Below are positions 25,565 through 34,419 of a stretch of DNA of 64,000 nucleotides, piece after piece; the first letter of the stretch is position 1, and the number at the start of each line of letters is the position of its first letter. The stretch is from the NCBI RefSeq assembly GCF_027925525.1, contig NZ_BSDJ01000003.1, positions 186,001 through 250,000 of the forward strand. The letters run 5' to 3'. The notes under the pieces are model-generated. The model worked only from the letters and a program-made list of their open reading frames with translations, searched no databases and was not told the DNA's origin. The position numbers and the translations under genes are program-made. The stretch is from Paenibacillus tyrphae. Lineage in GTDB: Bacteria > Bacillota > Bacilli > Paenibacillales > NBRC-103111.

Positions 25565-25772
25565 AAAAGTCCCTCCTAGGTTGTCATGATTTGATGCTCT
25601 GATTATAGGACGAATGACTGGCAAGAAAGTTACAATCTGGTTACAAACTCCCGTGACGGCTAGTTCGGTAAAAGATGATTAGAAGTCTTTTTTTACTTTG
25701 ATGCGGTCGGTCCGGTTCATTACAATAAATGGTACAACAGTTTTATCGGCTTGAAGAATGGGAGGAAAACAA

Positions 25773-26852
25773 TTGACCGTATACCATCTGTGCGATTGGG
25801 GTTGGGACGACCGGCGGGAGGAGGCGTTCGCCCCTTACCGTGAGGCCGGACACGAGCCCGGGCGCATTATTTTGGAGCATAAGCACGTTTACCGCGCGGT
25901 GACGGCTGGCGGAGAGCTGCTGGCCGAAGTGTCGGGGCGGCTCCGGCATCAAGCGGCCGGCCGGGCCGATTATCCCGCCGTCGGCGATTGGGTGGCGCTG
26001 CAGGCACGGGCGGAGGACGGACGCGCGATCGTGCACGCGGTGCTCCCGAGGGAGAGCAAGTTTTCGCGCAAAGCAGCGGGGTCGGCCGTCGAGGAGCAGA
26101 TCGTCGCGGCCAATGTCGACACGGTGTTTTTGGTGCATGCGCTGAATGCGGATTTTAACGTGCGGCGGCTGGAACGCTACTTGACCTTATCTTATGAGAG
26201 CGGCGCGGCGCCCGTCGTGCTGCTCAGCAAGGCGGATCTGTGCGAGGACGTACCGGGCAAAATAGCCGTTGTAGAAGCTGTGGCGCCGGGCGTGCCGGTG
26301 CATGCGATCAGTTCTGCACGCGGCGAAGGCTTGGATGCGCTGGCCGCCTATTTGAAGCCGGGGCGGACGGTGGCGCTCCTCGGGTCCTCGGGAGCCGGGA
26401 AATCCACGTTGGCCAATCTGCTTTATGGCGAGGCCATCCTGGATACCGGGGAGATCCGCGAGGGAGACGGTCGCGGTCGGCATACGACGACCCACCGCGA
26501 GCTTGTGCTGCTGCCTGGGGGCGCGCTGCTGATCGATACGCCCGGGATGCGGGAATTGCAGCTGTGGGAGGCGGAATCCGGCTTGGACGCCGCCTTCCGC
26601 GACGTGGAGCAGCTTGCCGTAGGCTGCCGGTTCAGCAACTGTACGCACCAGGAGGAGCCCGGCTGCGCCGTCAAGGAGGCGCTGGAGAACGGCACGCTCG
26701 ACCGGGGACGGTACCATAACTACGTGAAGCTGCAGAAGGAGCTGGCGTTCCAAGCTCGCAAGGAAGACAAGGGTTTGCAGCGGGCGGAGAAAGACCGGTG
26801 GAAGAAGCTCAACCAATCGATGAAAAAGCATCCGAAGCGTCCGTTGGATTAA
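25773..26852 (+). CDS. rsgA: Ribosome small-subunit-dependent GTPase A
   Basis: 359 aa. Circularly permuted GTPase that helps late 30S subunit maturation. Order of motifs: OB fold (~35-95), G4 as SKAD (152-155), G1 GSSGAGKS (204-211), G3 DTPG (255-258), then the zinc knuckle C285, C290, H292, C298. The TTG at 25773 is seven bases after GGAGG; the ATG at 25758 would put that site inside the gene. The long N-terminal extension and isolated location match the second RsgA type found beside the prkC-linked copy in many Paenibacillus, so this may be a paralogue. Confidence 0.9.
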   Translation: MTVYHLCDWGWDDRREEAFAPYREAGHEPGRIILEHKHVYRAVTAGGELLAEVSGRLRHQAAGRADYPAVGDWVALQARAEDGRAIVHAVLPRESKFSRKAAGSAVEEQIVAANVDTVFLVHALNADFNVRRLERYLTLSYESGAAPVVLLSKADLCEDVPGKIAVVEAVAPGVPVHAISSARGEGLDALAAYLKPGRTVALLGSSGAGKSTLANLLYGEAILDTGEIREGDGRGRHTTTHRELVLLPGGALLIDTPGMRELQLWEAESGLDAAFRDVEQLAVGCRFSNCTHQEEPGCAVKEALENGTLDRGRYHNYVKLQKELAFQARKEDKGLQRAEKDRWKKLNQSMKKHPKRPLD

Positions 26853-26873
26853 ATATGCCGTTCAAGGCCATAC

Positions 26874-26912
26874 AAGGCCCATTCCCTTCGATAACCGGAG
26901 AGAATGGGCTTT
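26874..26912 (+). terminator. Terminator after rsgA
   Basis: AAGGCCCATTC (26875-26885) pairs with GAATGGGCTT (26902-26911); short T-run. Confidence 0.6.
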
Positions 26913-27000
26913 GCGCTTGATTTTGCCGGACGACGCTTTCATTTTCGACCGGTTCGGTATACAATCCAGAGACAGCTTCAAAATTAAGGGAGAACCGTAT

Positions 27001-28290
27001 ATGTGGACGAACCGGAACGTGTGGATTGTCCTGGCAGGGGAATTTATCGCCGGGCTTGGTCTGTGGATGTCGATAATTGCCAACTTGGAGTTTATGCAGC
27101 AGAAGGTGCCTTCGGATTTCATGAAGTCGCTTATTTTATTCGCCGGGCTGCTCGCCGGGGTGCTGTTCGGTCCGCTGGCCGGACGAGTCATCGACACGAC
27201 TTCGAAGAAAAAGGTACTGTTGATCTCGGGCGCCGGACGCTTGGTCAGCGTCAGCTTTATGTTTGTTGCACTGTATTTTGATTCCATCTGGTGGATGGTG
27301 CTGTTCGCCGTGACGCTGCAAATATCGGCCGCGTTCTATTTCCCGGCGCTGCAGTCCGTCATTCCGTTGATCGTGAAGGAGCAGGAACTGCTTGCCTTAA
27401 ACGGCGTACATATGAACGCGGGTACGATTGCCCGTATTCTGGGGACGACCTTGGCCGGGCTGATGCTGACCGTGATGAGCCTGAAAGGCTTGTATGTCGC
27501 CTCCTTCGTGGCTTATGTGGCGCTGCTTGCGTCTACCGCCTTCCTGAACGTGCCTGAGCCCGGCCTGCGGCAGGCGAAAGAGGCTGACGAAGGGGCGGCG
27601 GCTGTGTTTCACGGAGAGCCGGAGCAGGCCGAAAAGGGCCGGCGCGGCGGCGATCCGGCAGGGCAGGCGCCGCCGGCCGAGCAAAGCGGCTTCAAGGCGC
27701 TTCTGCCGCTGCTGCGTTCGGAGCCGACCGTGCTAACGGTGCTCTGGCTGACGCTGGTGCCGACGCTGTTCATCGGCGGCTTCAATCTGATGGTCATCAA
27801 CATCAGCGAGCTGCAGCACGATGCGCAGGTGAAAGGGCTGCTCTATGCCGTGGAAGGGATCAGCTTCATTCTGGCCGGCTTTCTGGTCAAGTGGATGGCC
27901 GACCGCGGCGGCTTGATGAACCGCCTGTTCCTGTTTGCGGCGATTGTGGCGGCGGCGCAGTGCCTGCTGTTTTTTGCCGATTCGAAGCTTTGCGCATTGC
28001 TTTCGTTCGGGCTGTTCGGCTTGGCGGCGGGCGGATTTTTCCCGGCGTCAGCGACCTTGTTCCAGAAGCAAATTCCGAAAGCGTATCACGGCCGCTTTTT
28101 CTCGTTCCGCAGTATGCTCGACCGCGTCGTGTTCCAGGTCGTTCTGCTGAGCACGGGGCTGCTGCTGGATTTGATCGGGCTGCAGCTCATGGTGCTGCTG
28201 TACGGGGTGCTGTCGTTTTTGCTCGTTGTCGTCTTTGCCGTACGTGAAGCCAGATCGGTGAAGAAGGATCGGGCGGAAGCTTCATTTTGA
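27001..28290 (+). CDS. MFS transporter, macrolide-efflux (DHA3)-like
   Basis: 429 aa with about twelve membrane spans and a polar central loop (~185-230). FFPASATLFQKQIPKAYHGRFFSF and ALQSVIPLIVKEQELLALNGVHM are typical of the MefA/MFS_3 exporter group. It probably exports a drug or secondary metabolite; substrate unknown. GGGAG is upstream of ATG 27001; the frame open upstream to 26911 overlaps the terminator. Confidence 0.85.
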   Translation: MWTNRNVWIVLAGEFIAGLGLWMSIIANLEFMQQKVPSDFMKSLILFAGLLAGVLFGPLAGRVIDTTSKKKVLLISGAGRLVSVSFMFVALYFDSIWWMVLFAVTLQISAAFYFPALQSVIPLIVKEQELLALNGVHMNAGTIARILGTTLAGLMLTVMSLKGLYVASFVAYVALLASTAFLNVPEPGLRQAKEADEGAAAVFHGEPEQAEKGRRGGDPAGQAPPAEQSGFKALLPLLRSEPTVLTVLWLTLVPTLFIGGFNLMVINISELQHDAQVKGLLYAVEGISFILAGFLVKWMADRGGLMNRLFLFAAIVAAAQCLLFFADSKLCALLSFGLFGLAAGGFFPASATLFQKQIPKAYHGRFFSFRSMLDRVVFQVVLLSTGLLLDLIGLQLMVLLYGVLSFLLVVVFAVREARSVKKDRAEASF

Positions 28291-28334
28291 TGGAGAAGCC
28301 GTTAGAGATTAGTCAAATAAAGTTCGGATGTTAA

Positions 28335-28364
28335 AGGCGGGGAGCTTAACCCCGCCTGTTTTCT
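28335..28364 (+). terminator. Terminator after the MFS gene
   Basis: AGGCGGGG (28336-28343) pairs with CCCCGCCT (28351-28358), then GTTTTC. It marks the boundary between GC-rich DNA and the AT-rich island. Confidence 0.8.
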
Positions 28365-28913
28365 TACATTAATAATTCCCTCTTGCCCCCTCATTTTTAC
28401 ACCTCAAAGATCGGAGCGGTTAAAATACCGATAATCAGGAACGGTTACGATAATTCTGCTAATTTGGTAATACTCTTCTTGAACCTCCGCATGCAGAACT
28501 TTTCTGAACAAAGTTTAAAATCTTCGAATAGGAATATGTCTGATAGTATTTCAGATTTAATTAGCCCAAATATTCTGTTATAGGACCATTTTGATTTCAA
28601 ACATGGGAATTTTTAACAAAATAAATGGATTTGATTTTCATCTTTAAGTACCACATTCCTTCTTCGAAAACCAATAAATAAGTACATTGTAACTATTAAC
28701 ACTTAATGTAATTATATGGTATTATATCCGTGTAATCCGATAAACTACTGAGGCTCGACAAAACATTTTATTTGAGGGAGGGTACTAAAGGATGGGGGGC
28801 GAACCAACCCCAAAAGATTTTTCGAGTATAAGTCTAGAACCAAGACACAATCGTTGATCATATTATGATGCTTTTGAAATTCTCTATCAATAAATCATAA
28901 AGGGTGAAAGAAT
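28365..28913. other. AT-rich intergenic region before the island operon
   Basis: No long gene is supported. Near 28680-28735 AT-rich promoter-like sequence (TATTAT) occurs, followed by a possible 21-codon leader peptide at 28792-28857. Confidence 0.4.
28792..28857 (+). CDS. Possible leader peptide of the island operon
   Basis: 21 codons (MGGEPTPKDFSSISLEPRHNR) preceded by GAGGGAGGG nine bases upstream. It is short, charged, with no signal sequence. The ribosome site is the only evidence; it could be a regulatory leader or chance. Confidence 0.3.
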   Translation: MGGEPTPKDFSSISLEPRHNR

Positions 28914-29771
28914 ATGTTTCCTAAAAAATTGTTAATTTCATCAGTTCTAACTGCTGTTCTGTCAATCAGTAGTGTTAACGCGGCTACAATTGATTTAGGG
29001 GCAACCAATCCGGCCGGGTATCAAAAATATGGCAATTGTGCACATGAGGATAGATACTCTGGTGCAGTTTATACAGACAAATTCATCAATGGCTTTTTTG
29101 ATCCAGTTTTGAATTATTGGTATGCAAACAAAAAGTTTCTTTACAGGGATAATAATTCTTGGGAAACAGATTTACTCCATTCTGGTATGTACAAAATTGG
29201 TTACGATAATGTTGATTCTGTTGATTTTATGGTATTTACCGGACATGGCTATGGACCGGGAGGGCACGGTGTTACTTACAATTCAAATCACTTTTACACT
29301 ATGAATAGTTCGTCGCTTTTTCATCCATCTGGCGACGAAGGTGAACGAGAAGATAATGCGAATGCTGATTCTAATGAGATTTGGTGGGGGTACGAGGGTT
29401 ATAATGTTTCTCCGAAAACCAAGTGGGTATCAACATATAGCTGCAATTTTTTGAACAATAGTAACCCTAAGTGGGCAAGTATTATGCAGGGAGTACATAT
29501 GGTTACTGGTTTTGGTAACGTTATGTATATGTACTCTGATGAAGGAACTTACTATTCTACGCAATTGAGACAAAATGCAAAGATAAAGGATGCATTTTTT
29601 AATGCCGCAAGGGCATATCAAATTCATAGTGCTGATCCAGTAATAGCTCGTGTTTTGGCTGCCGATATTTCAAAAGATGATACCATACAAAATTATAGTA
29701 GAAAGCCAGCACCGATCGGTGGTAGCGACGAGTATTATTACTGGTCTTTAACTGTTCAACCATCAAATTAA
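28914..29771 (+). CDS. Secreted DUF6345-like protein with caspase-fold-like His/Cys pattern
   Basis: 285 aa, strongly AT-rich. Residues 1-24 are a Sec signal peptide with an A-x-A-type end (VNAA). The mature part has a hydrophobic strand followed by H111-G112 (VDFMVFTGHGYGPGGHG) and, 65 residues on, a strand ending in C177 (WVSTYSCNFLNN). A His-Gly then strand-Cys order is that of clan CD cysteine peptidases, and it resembles the DUF6345 family of unknown function. The only other cysteine is C42. GGGTGAAAG precedes the ATG. It heads a four-gene operon that ends with a TlpA-like thioredoxin. The peptidase idea is inference. Confidence 0.75.
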   Translation: MFPKKLLISSVLTAVLSISSVNAATIDLGATNPAGYQKYGNCAHEDRYSGAVYTDKFINGFFDPVLNYWYANKKFLYRDNNSWETDLLHSGMYKIGYDNVDSVDFMVFTGHGYGPGGHGVTYNSNHFYTMNSSSLFHPSGDEGEREDNANADSNEIWWGYEGYNVSPKTKWVSTYSCNFLNNSNPKWASIMQGVHMVTGFGNVMYMYSDEGTYYSTQLRQNAKIKDAFFNAARAYQIHSADPVIARVLAADISKDDTIQNYSRKPAPIGGSDEYYYWSLTVQPSN

Positions 29772-29786
29772 TTAGGAGGGTAACCT

Positions 29787-30836
29787 ATGACAAAAAAACA
29801 TTTTATCTTTATTACAACGGCCGTTGTATTTTTTTTAACATTATATCTTTATGAGGGTAAAAAAGTTATTTTTTCTAATAGCGCAAATAGTGCTAACGAG
29901 AAATTAACACAAATTAATTTTCCTGAAGTAGGAGGAGGAGTTCCGCACGAAGAGTTCCAGGTTGAATTAGACAAAGTTGAGATGGAAAAGGTCCGGAAAA
30001 TAAACAGTGAACCCTCTTATTTTAAGCACACTTCTGATTCACAAATTGAAGACAAAGTGGCAAAACTAAAGGAAGCATTTAATATTCAAGCATCTGGTAC
30101 GAAAAATGAACTAGGCACTAAAATTGAAGATGAGAAACAATACTTGGAAGTTTTTAATAATGGAGTTTTCCATTATCACAATAAACATAGAAATGAATCA
30201 ATATCCATTGACGTTACGGATGAGAAAGCGAAAGAAATTGCTACCGATTTTCTTAAAAAAAATAATTTATTACCAAATGATTTCACCATTACTAGTGTTG
30301 CTCATGAAACTCTTACAAATGCTAAAAATCCAAACGATAAAAAAGTTCTTAGGAAAGAAGTTTATTTTAACCGTTTATTAAACGGTACGAAGGTTTATGG
30401 TATTTCAAGAATAATTGTTTCAATTGGTGATAAAGGACAAATTGACACTGTCTTCTCTTTGAATCGTCCAATTGATCCGAAAGGAAATCCAATAAAATTA
30501 AAAAGTATCGATAATGTTATAGATGATTTAAAAAAGCTTAAAGGGACTGTAAAAATTCACTCTGATTCTAGGAAGGTGAAAATTAATAAAATTGAATTAT
30601 CATATTGGGAAGACTCAACCCCAACTAGTACTCAAGAGTTTATTCAGCCAGTCTATCATTTAAAAGGGGACAATATAGATGAAAAAGGAATTACTATAAA
30701 TTCATCTTTTGAGGCATTCATTTCGGCAATTCCTGACGAGTTTATCACTCCTGCAATTGTGCCAGAATTAAAACCTTCAGATAAAAAACCAGATACATCA
30801 TTCGAAAAAAATACGGTTAATATTCCAAAAAAATAG
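29787..30836 (+). CDS. Membrane-anchored extracytoplasmic protein of unknown function
   Basis: 349 aa, AT-rich. A single N-terminal hydrophobic segment (HFIFITTAVVFFLTLYLYEG, ~5-24) is an uncleaved anchor; the remainder is a charged extracellular part. KAKEIATDFLKKNNLLPND...KVLRKEVYFNRLLNGTKVYG resembles YycI/YycH- or PepSY-like secreted folds (alpha-beta-beta repeats), but I cannot name a family. The end is rich in Pro and Lys. The start has AATTAGGAGGG upstream and lies 15 nt after the DUF6345-like gene. Confidence 0.75.
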   Translation: MTKKHFIFITTAVVFFLTLYLYEGKKVIFSNSANSANEKLTQINFPEVGGGVPHEEFQVELDKVEMEKVRKINSEPSYFKHTSDSQIEDKVAKLKEAFNIQASGTKNELGTKIEDEKQYLEVFNNGVFHYHNKHRNESISIDVTDEKAKEIATDFLKKNNLLPNDFTITSVAHETLTNAKNPNDKKVLRKEVYFNRLLNGTKVYGISRIIVSIGDKGQIDTVFSLNRPIDPKGNPIKLKSIDNVIDDLKKLKGTVKIHSDSRKVKINKIELSYWEDSTPTSTQEFIQPVYHLKGDNIDEKGITINSSFEAFISAIPDEFITPAIVPELKPSDKKPDTSFEKNTVNIPKK

Positions 30837-30906
30837 TAGTTGTTAAGAAAAAGGTGGGTCACGAGTTTTGTTGACTCACCTAAAGTATTATTGGAGGTAC
30901 AAATTA

Positions 30907-31350
30907 TTGACCAAAAACCGGATAATTACTTCAATTGCTATCATATGCGGCATGTTATTTGCTATCTGCATAATGTTTTTTAATCAGTATAACCCCGAAG
31001 AAATGGCATGGGAGAGTTTTAGAAAAGAGCTCCGCTCAGAAAGTGTAACGAAAATTGTAATTTTAGGCACTCGCAGTCCAATACAAGTTAATGAATCAGA
31101 CAAACAAAGTTTTTTAAATTTTTTAAATCAAGCAACCTACTATAAATCCAATATCAAATCTGAAGGTCCTACAGAAAAGTATATTATACAAGTTTTTTTT
31201 TCAAATGGAGAAAAACAGACGATAGGTTATTGGTATAAGGACATATTCGAAATCAGGCTAGTTAAAAAGAGCGATAATGCTCATTTTTTAATAAAAAGTA
31301 AAGCATTCAGTGATTATTTGGAGAGGATTGTAAATTACAGCAATGAATAA
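30907..31350 (+). CDS. Small membrane-anchored hypothetical protein
   Basis: 147 aa from TTG 30907, which has GGAGG nine bases upstream; a longer reading from 30868 lacks a ribosome site. One N-terminal membrane segment (IITSIAIICGMLFAICIMFF), then an extracellular domain with strands such as VTKIVILGTRSPIQVNESD and YIIQVFFSNGEKQTIGYWY. No family recognised. Its last codons overlap the next gene by 8 nt, so the two are translationally coupled. Confidence 0.72.
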   Translation: MTKNRIITSIAIICGMLFAICIMFFNQYNPEEMAWESFRKELRSESVTKIVILGTRSPIQVNESDKQSFLNFLNQATYYKSNIKSEGPTEKYIIQVFFSNGEKQTIGYWYKDIFEIRLVKKSDNAHFLIKSKAFSDYLERIVNYSNE

Positions 31351-31885
31351 TAGATTGAACTTTGGAATAATTTCAATTTATTGTTTGGTTTCTTGTGTCG
31401 TCATAATTATATTGATTCTAATCTATTTCATGAATAAGGATGGAGATACAAATATTAATATTAAAATTGGAAGTGACGCACCAACCTTCAATTTAAAAGA
31501 TTTAGATGGCAGAGTACTTAAAAATTTTCCAAATGACAGATATACATTAGTTAATTTTTGGGCTTCTTGGTGCAAACCTTGTAGAGAAGAGGCAGCGATA
31601 TTAAACCACTATCATCAAAAATACGGTGACAAACTATTTGTAATTGCAATTAATTCCACCAATAAAGATAACCTTGTAAGTGTTGTTAACTTTCAAAAAA
31701 CATATAATGTTACTTATCCTATATTATTAGATAGGTCGGGGGAGGTAAGTAAGTTATACAAAGTTACAAGCTTACCTACTACATATATAGTTGACGATCG
31801 GGGTAAAATTGTTGAAGTATTATTTGGAAATTTAAATAGCAACGAATTAATCGATAAGATCAAAAATATAGTTCTTAGTCGTTAG
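31343..31885 (+). CDS. TlpA/ResA-like thiol-disulfide oxidoreductase
   Basis: 180 aa. N-terminal membrane anchor (~9-30), then an extracytoplasmic thioredoxin domain of the AhpC/TSA-TlpA type with active site W76-C77-K-P-C80 and the cis-proline loop SLPTTYIVD. It reduces or oxidises thiols outside the membrane, as ResA or TlpA do for cytochrome c apoproteins and spore proteins. As last gene of the AT-rich operon it probably acts on cysteines of the secreted DUF6345-like protein. AT-rich like its neighbours. Confidence 0.9.
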   Translation: MNNRLNFGIISIYCLVSCVVIIILILIYFMNKDGDTNINIKIGSDAPTFNLKDLDGRVLKNFPNDRYTLVNFWASWCKPCREEAAILNHYHQKYGDKLFVIAINSTNKDNLVSVVNFQKTYNVTYPILLDRSGEVSKLYKVTSLPTTYIVDDRGKIVEVLFGNLNSNELIDKIKNIVLSR

Positions 31886-32001
31886 CGATGCAATGACACC
31901 AACATACCATGAGACTGTCACTTTTAATCAGATCAAGTTCTCTGACAAAGCAAAAGAAGGCGTATTTAAAACGTTAAAATAATTGCCAACCAAGTTTGGT
32001 T

Positions 32002-32026
32002 ACCCCCGTCGCTGACGGGGGTTTTA
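32002..32026 (+). terminator. Terminator of the AT-rich operon
   Basis: ACCCCCGTC (32002-32010), GCT, GACGGGGGT (32014-32022), then TTT. It closes the island. Confidence 0.8.
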
Positions 32027-32050
32027 TACTTGCGGGCATTTCCTCGATGC

Positions 32051-32659
32051 CTATCGCTGGCGCAAGCCGCGCTCCTCCCGGAGCGGGAAGCCTTCCAGGC
32101 GCAGCAGCCGCGTTTTGGCTTCCAGGCCGCCGAGGTAGCCGGTCAAGGAACCGTCCTTGCCGATCACCCGGTGGCAGGGCAGCACGATCGGCAGCGGATT
32201 GGCGCCGACGGCGGCACCGACGGGCCGGGCGGCCAGTGGCCTTCCCAACACCGCGGCCAGCTCCGCATACGTCCAGGTGCTTCCGTACGGAATGAGCCGG
32301 AGCGCTTCCCAGACCTCAAGCTGAAACGGGGTACCCCGCACATCGAGCGGCATGTCGAACGGGGTGCAGTCCCCCCGGAAATAAGCGGCGAGCGGCTCCA
32401 TATAAGGGCGCAGCGCTTCCGTGCTTTCCACAAGCGATGCACTGGGCCAGTGAATGCTCGCCCAAGCGGCCAGCGCTCCGGGCTTCTCGTTCGGGAAGCG
32501 AACGCGGCAAAGACCCTGGTCCGTCGCCGCGATGTTCAGCATCCAATCCCCGTCGCGATAAGTGGTGCAATATACGTAGGGCGTCTGCGTGTCTTCCGCA
32601 GAGCCGCGTGAAGTCGGCGAAGCGTTCCCTGCATTGGAAACGGTGGCTGTATCTAACAT
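32051..32659 (-). CDS. ogt: O6-methylguanine-DNA methyltransferase
   Basis: 202 aa. Suicide repair enzyme that moves the alkyl group from O6-methylguanine to its own cysteine. The active-site PCHRV is present with C162, preceded by the GTPFQLEVWEAL recognition helix and the RPVGAAVGANPLPIVL strand. An N-terminal extension of ~25 residues is poorly conserved. GAGGAGGG precedes the ATG. It overlaps the end of adaA by 7 nt, so the pair is translationally coupled, as in the Bacillus ada operon (adaA-adaB). Confidence 0.93.
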   Translation of the reverse strand: MLDTATVSNAGNASPTSRGSAEDTQTPYVYCTTYRDGDWMLNIAATDQGLCRVRFPNEKPGALAAWASIHWPSASLVESTEALRPYMEPLAAYFRGDCTPFDMPLDVRGTPFQLEVWEALRLIPYGSTWTYAELAAVLGRPLAARPVGAAVGANPLPIVLPCHRVIGKDGSLTGYLGGLEAKTRLLRLEGFPLREERGLRQR

Positions 32660-33294
32660 GAGCGTCCCTCCTCGGTTCTCTTTTTCGACGGGTATGAGCC
32701 CGAGGCTTCCTGCGCCTGCCGGTAGGCGGTCGGCGAGAGCCCGGTTCGTTTATGAAACACGGTCGAGAAATAAGCGGCGTTCGGAAAGCCCGTGCGCAGC
32801 GCCACTTCGGTCACCGTCTCGCCGGTCTCCTTCAGCCGCCGCTTGGCCGCCTCCACGCGGGTAGCCGCGATATACTCCGCAGGTGTGACCCCCGTCAGCC
32901 GCTTGAACGTACGGTGCAGGTGGTAAGGGCTGGCATGCTGCGCTTCCGCCAGTACGGCGAGGGTCAGCGGCTCCGCATAGTGCGCCTCGATCCACTTGGC
33001 GGTGTGCCGGATCCATTCTTCGTCCGGCATCCCTTTGCCGTCGGGACGGCATCGCTTGCAGGGGCGGAAGCCTTGAGAGGCGGCGTCGGCTGCGCCGCGG
33101 AATATTCGCACGTGCTCCCTCTTCGGAGGCTTCGATTTGCAGGAGGGCCGGCAAAAGATTCCCGTGGTCTTTACGGCGTAAATCAATCGGCCATCGAGCG
33201 CGGCATCGTTGGCAATGATGGCGTTCCAGATATCGTCGGTTAACGCCGGCTCCGTCCGTTCGCGGTCCGCCGGCCGTTCATGCAGGTCAGTCAT
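32653..33294 (-). CDS. adaA: AdaA: methylphosphotriester-DNA methyltransferase / AraC-type activator
   Basis: 213 aa. The N-terminal Ada zinc domain has C48, C52, C79 and C82 with exactly the E. coli Ada spacing; C48 (GIFCRPSC) takes the methyl group from phosphotriesters. The C-terminal AraC domain (~95-195, two HTH motifs ending in GFPNAAYFSTVFHKRTGLSPTAYR) then activates the alkylation response. GAGGTG precedes ATG 33294. Upstream and divergent lies alkA, its expected target. Confidence 0.93.
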   Translation of the reverse strand: MTDLHERPADRERTEPALTDDIWNAIIANDAALDGRLIYAVKTTGIFCRPSCKSKPPKREHVRIFRGAADAASQGFRPCKRCRPDGKGMPDEEWIRHTAKWIEAHYAEPLTLAVLAEAQHASPYHLHRTFKRLTGVTPAEYIAATRVEAAKRRLKETGETVTEVALRTGFPNAAYFSTVFHKRTGLSPTAYRQAQEASGSYPSKKRTEEGRSC

Positions 33295-33452
33295 AGCGAT
33301 CACCTCACGAGCTCAGTATACCCCGGCAGGTCTTGCGATGTAAGGGGGGACGAGTGAGAGCGCAAGATTTCAAAAGCGGAGAAGACCGGAGTATGGTAAA
33401 AAGGTATCATGAAGAAAAATAGCGGACGCTGATTGGACAAAGGAGAGAATGG

Positions 33453-34418
33453 ATGATGAACGAAGCACAGCTTGCGGCAGAGCTTGCATTTCAAGAAGGA
33501 TGGAAGGACGGCGGACACGAAGGGGAGCTTGTTCCGCGGGGGCCTTTCCGGTTTTCCGCCGCTCTTGCCTATATGGGGAGATCGGAGAACGAATGCCTGT
33601 TTTACGTCGATCAAGACAAAGACCGCGTGTACAAATGGATCGAAGCGGGAAGTGAGCGGGTGCTCGTCGAAATCTTCGGTGGTTCGGATGACTGTACCGT
33701 GCGTCTTAGGTTCCTTGACGAAGCGGCGCATGGGAATCCGCAGACTCGTCTGGCGGCGGCCCGCTATGTGTGGGAATGGTTCGACTTGGGGACGGATCTC
33801 GACGCGTTTTACCGGCTGGCCGAGAGCGACCTGCTGCTAGGGCCGTTAACGCAGCGGTTTTACGGGCTCCGGTGCATTGGCATTCCGGATTTGTTCGAGG
33901 CGCTGTGCTGGGCCATTCTCGGGCAGCAAATCAATCTGGCGTTCGCCTACACGCTCAAGCGGCGGTTCGTCGAATCGTATGGCGCTTCTATGGCTTGGGA
34001 TGGCCGGACTTATTGGACGTTTCCGACGCCTGAAGCGATTGCCAGACTGTCGGTGGCCGACCTCACGCCGCTGCAGCTCACGTCCAAAAAGGCCGAGTAC
34101 GTGCTCGAAACGGCGGCGCGCATGGCGGATGGCCGGTTGGCTAAGGAGCATCTGCTCAGCTTGGCCGATGCGCAAGCGGTTGAACGTGAGCTGACTGCCA
34201 TCCGCGGTATCGGGCCATGGACGGCCCATTACGTGATGATGCGCTGTCTCCGGCTGCCGTCGGCCTTTCCCGCCGGCGACGTCGGGCTGCAGAACGCGGT
34301 CAAGCATCTGTTCGACATGGACAGCAAGCCGACGCCGGCCGAGCTGCAGCGGCTTGCGGCCGGGTGGAGCGGCTTTGAAGCGTATGCGACGTTTTATTTG
34401 TGGAGGGTGCTGTACTGA
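33453..34418 (+). CDS. alkA: DNA-3-methyladenine glycosylase II
   Basis: 321 aa. Base-excision enzyme that removes alkylated purines. The HhH-GPD core is clear: ALCWAILGQQINLAFAYTL helix, hairpin IRGIGPWTAHYVMMRCLRLP and catalytic D276 in AGDVGLQNAV. The N-terminal AlkA_N-type domain is present (residues 1-120). AAAGGAGA precedes the ATG. It is divergent from adaA-ogt, with which it forms an alkylation-repair cluster, and ends one base before the convergent GGDEF-EAL gene. Confidence 0.93.
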   Translation: MMNEAQLAAELAFQEGWKDGGHEGELVPRGPFRFSAALAYMGRSENECLFYVDQDKDRVYKWIEAGSERVLVEIFGGSDDCTVRLRFLDEAAHGNPQTRLAAARYVWEWFDLGTDLDAFYRLAESDLLLGPLTQRFYGLRCIGIPDLFEALCWAILGQQINLAFAYTLKRRFVESYGASMAWDGRTYWTFPTPEAIARLSVADLTPLQLTSKKAEYVLETAARMADGRLAKEHLLSLADAQAVERELTAIRGIGPWTAHYVMMRCLRLPSAFPAGDVGLQNAVKHLFDMDSKPTPAELQRLAAGWSGFEAYATFYLWRVLY

Positions 34419-34419
34419 G

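Noticed and set aside
28383..28583. 66-codon frame in the AT-rich intergenic region
   Set aside because: No ribosome-binding site and no recognisable feature; AT-rich sequence gives such frames by chance less often but support is lacking.
31893..31982. 29-codon frame after the TlpA-like gene
   Set aside because: Might be a remnant of a fifth operon gene, but there is no ribosome site and no family match.
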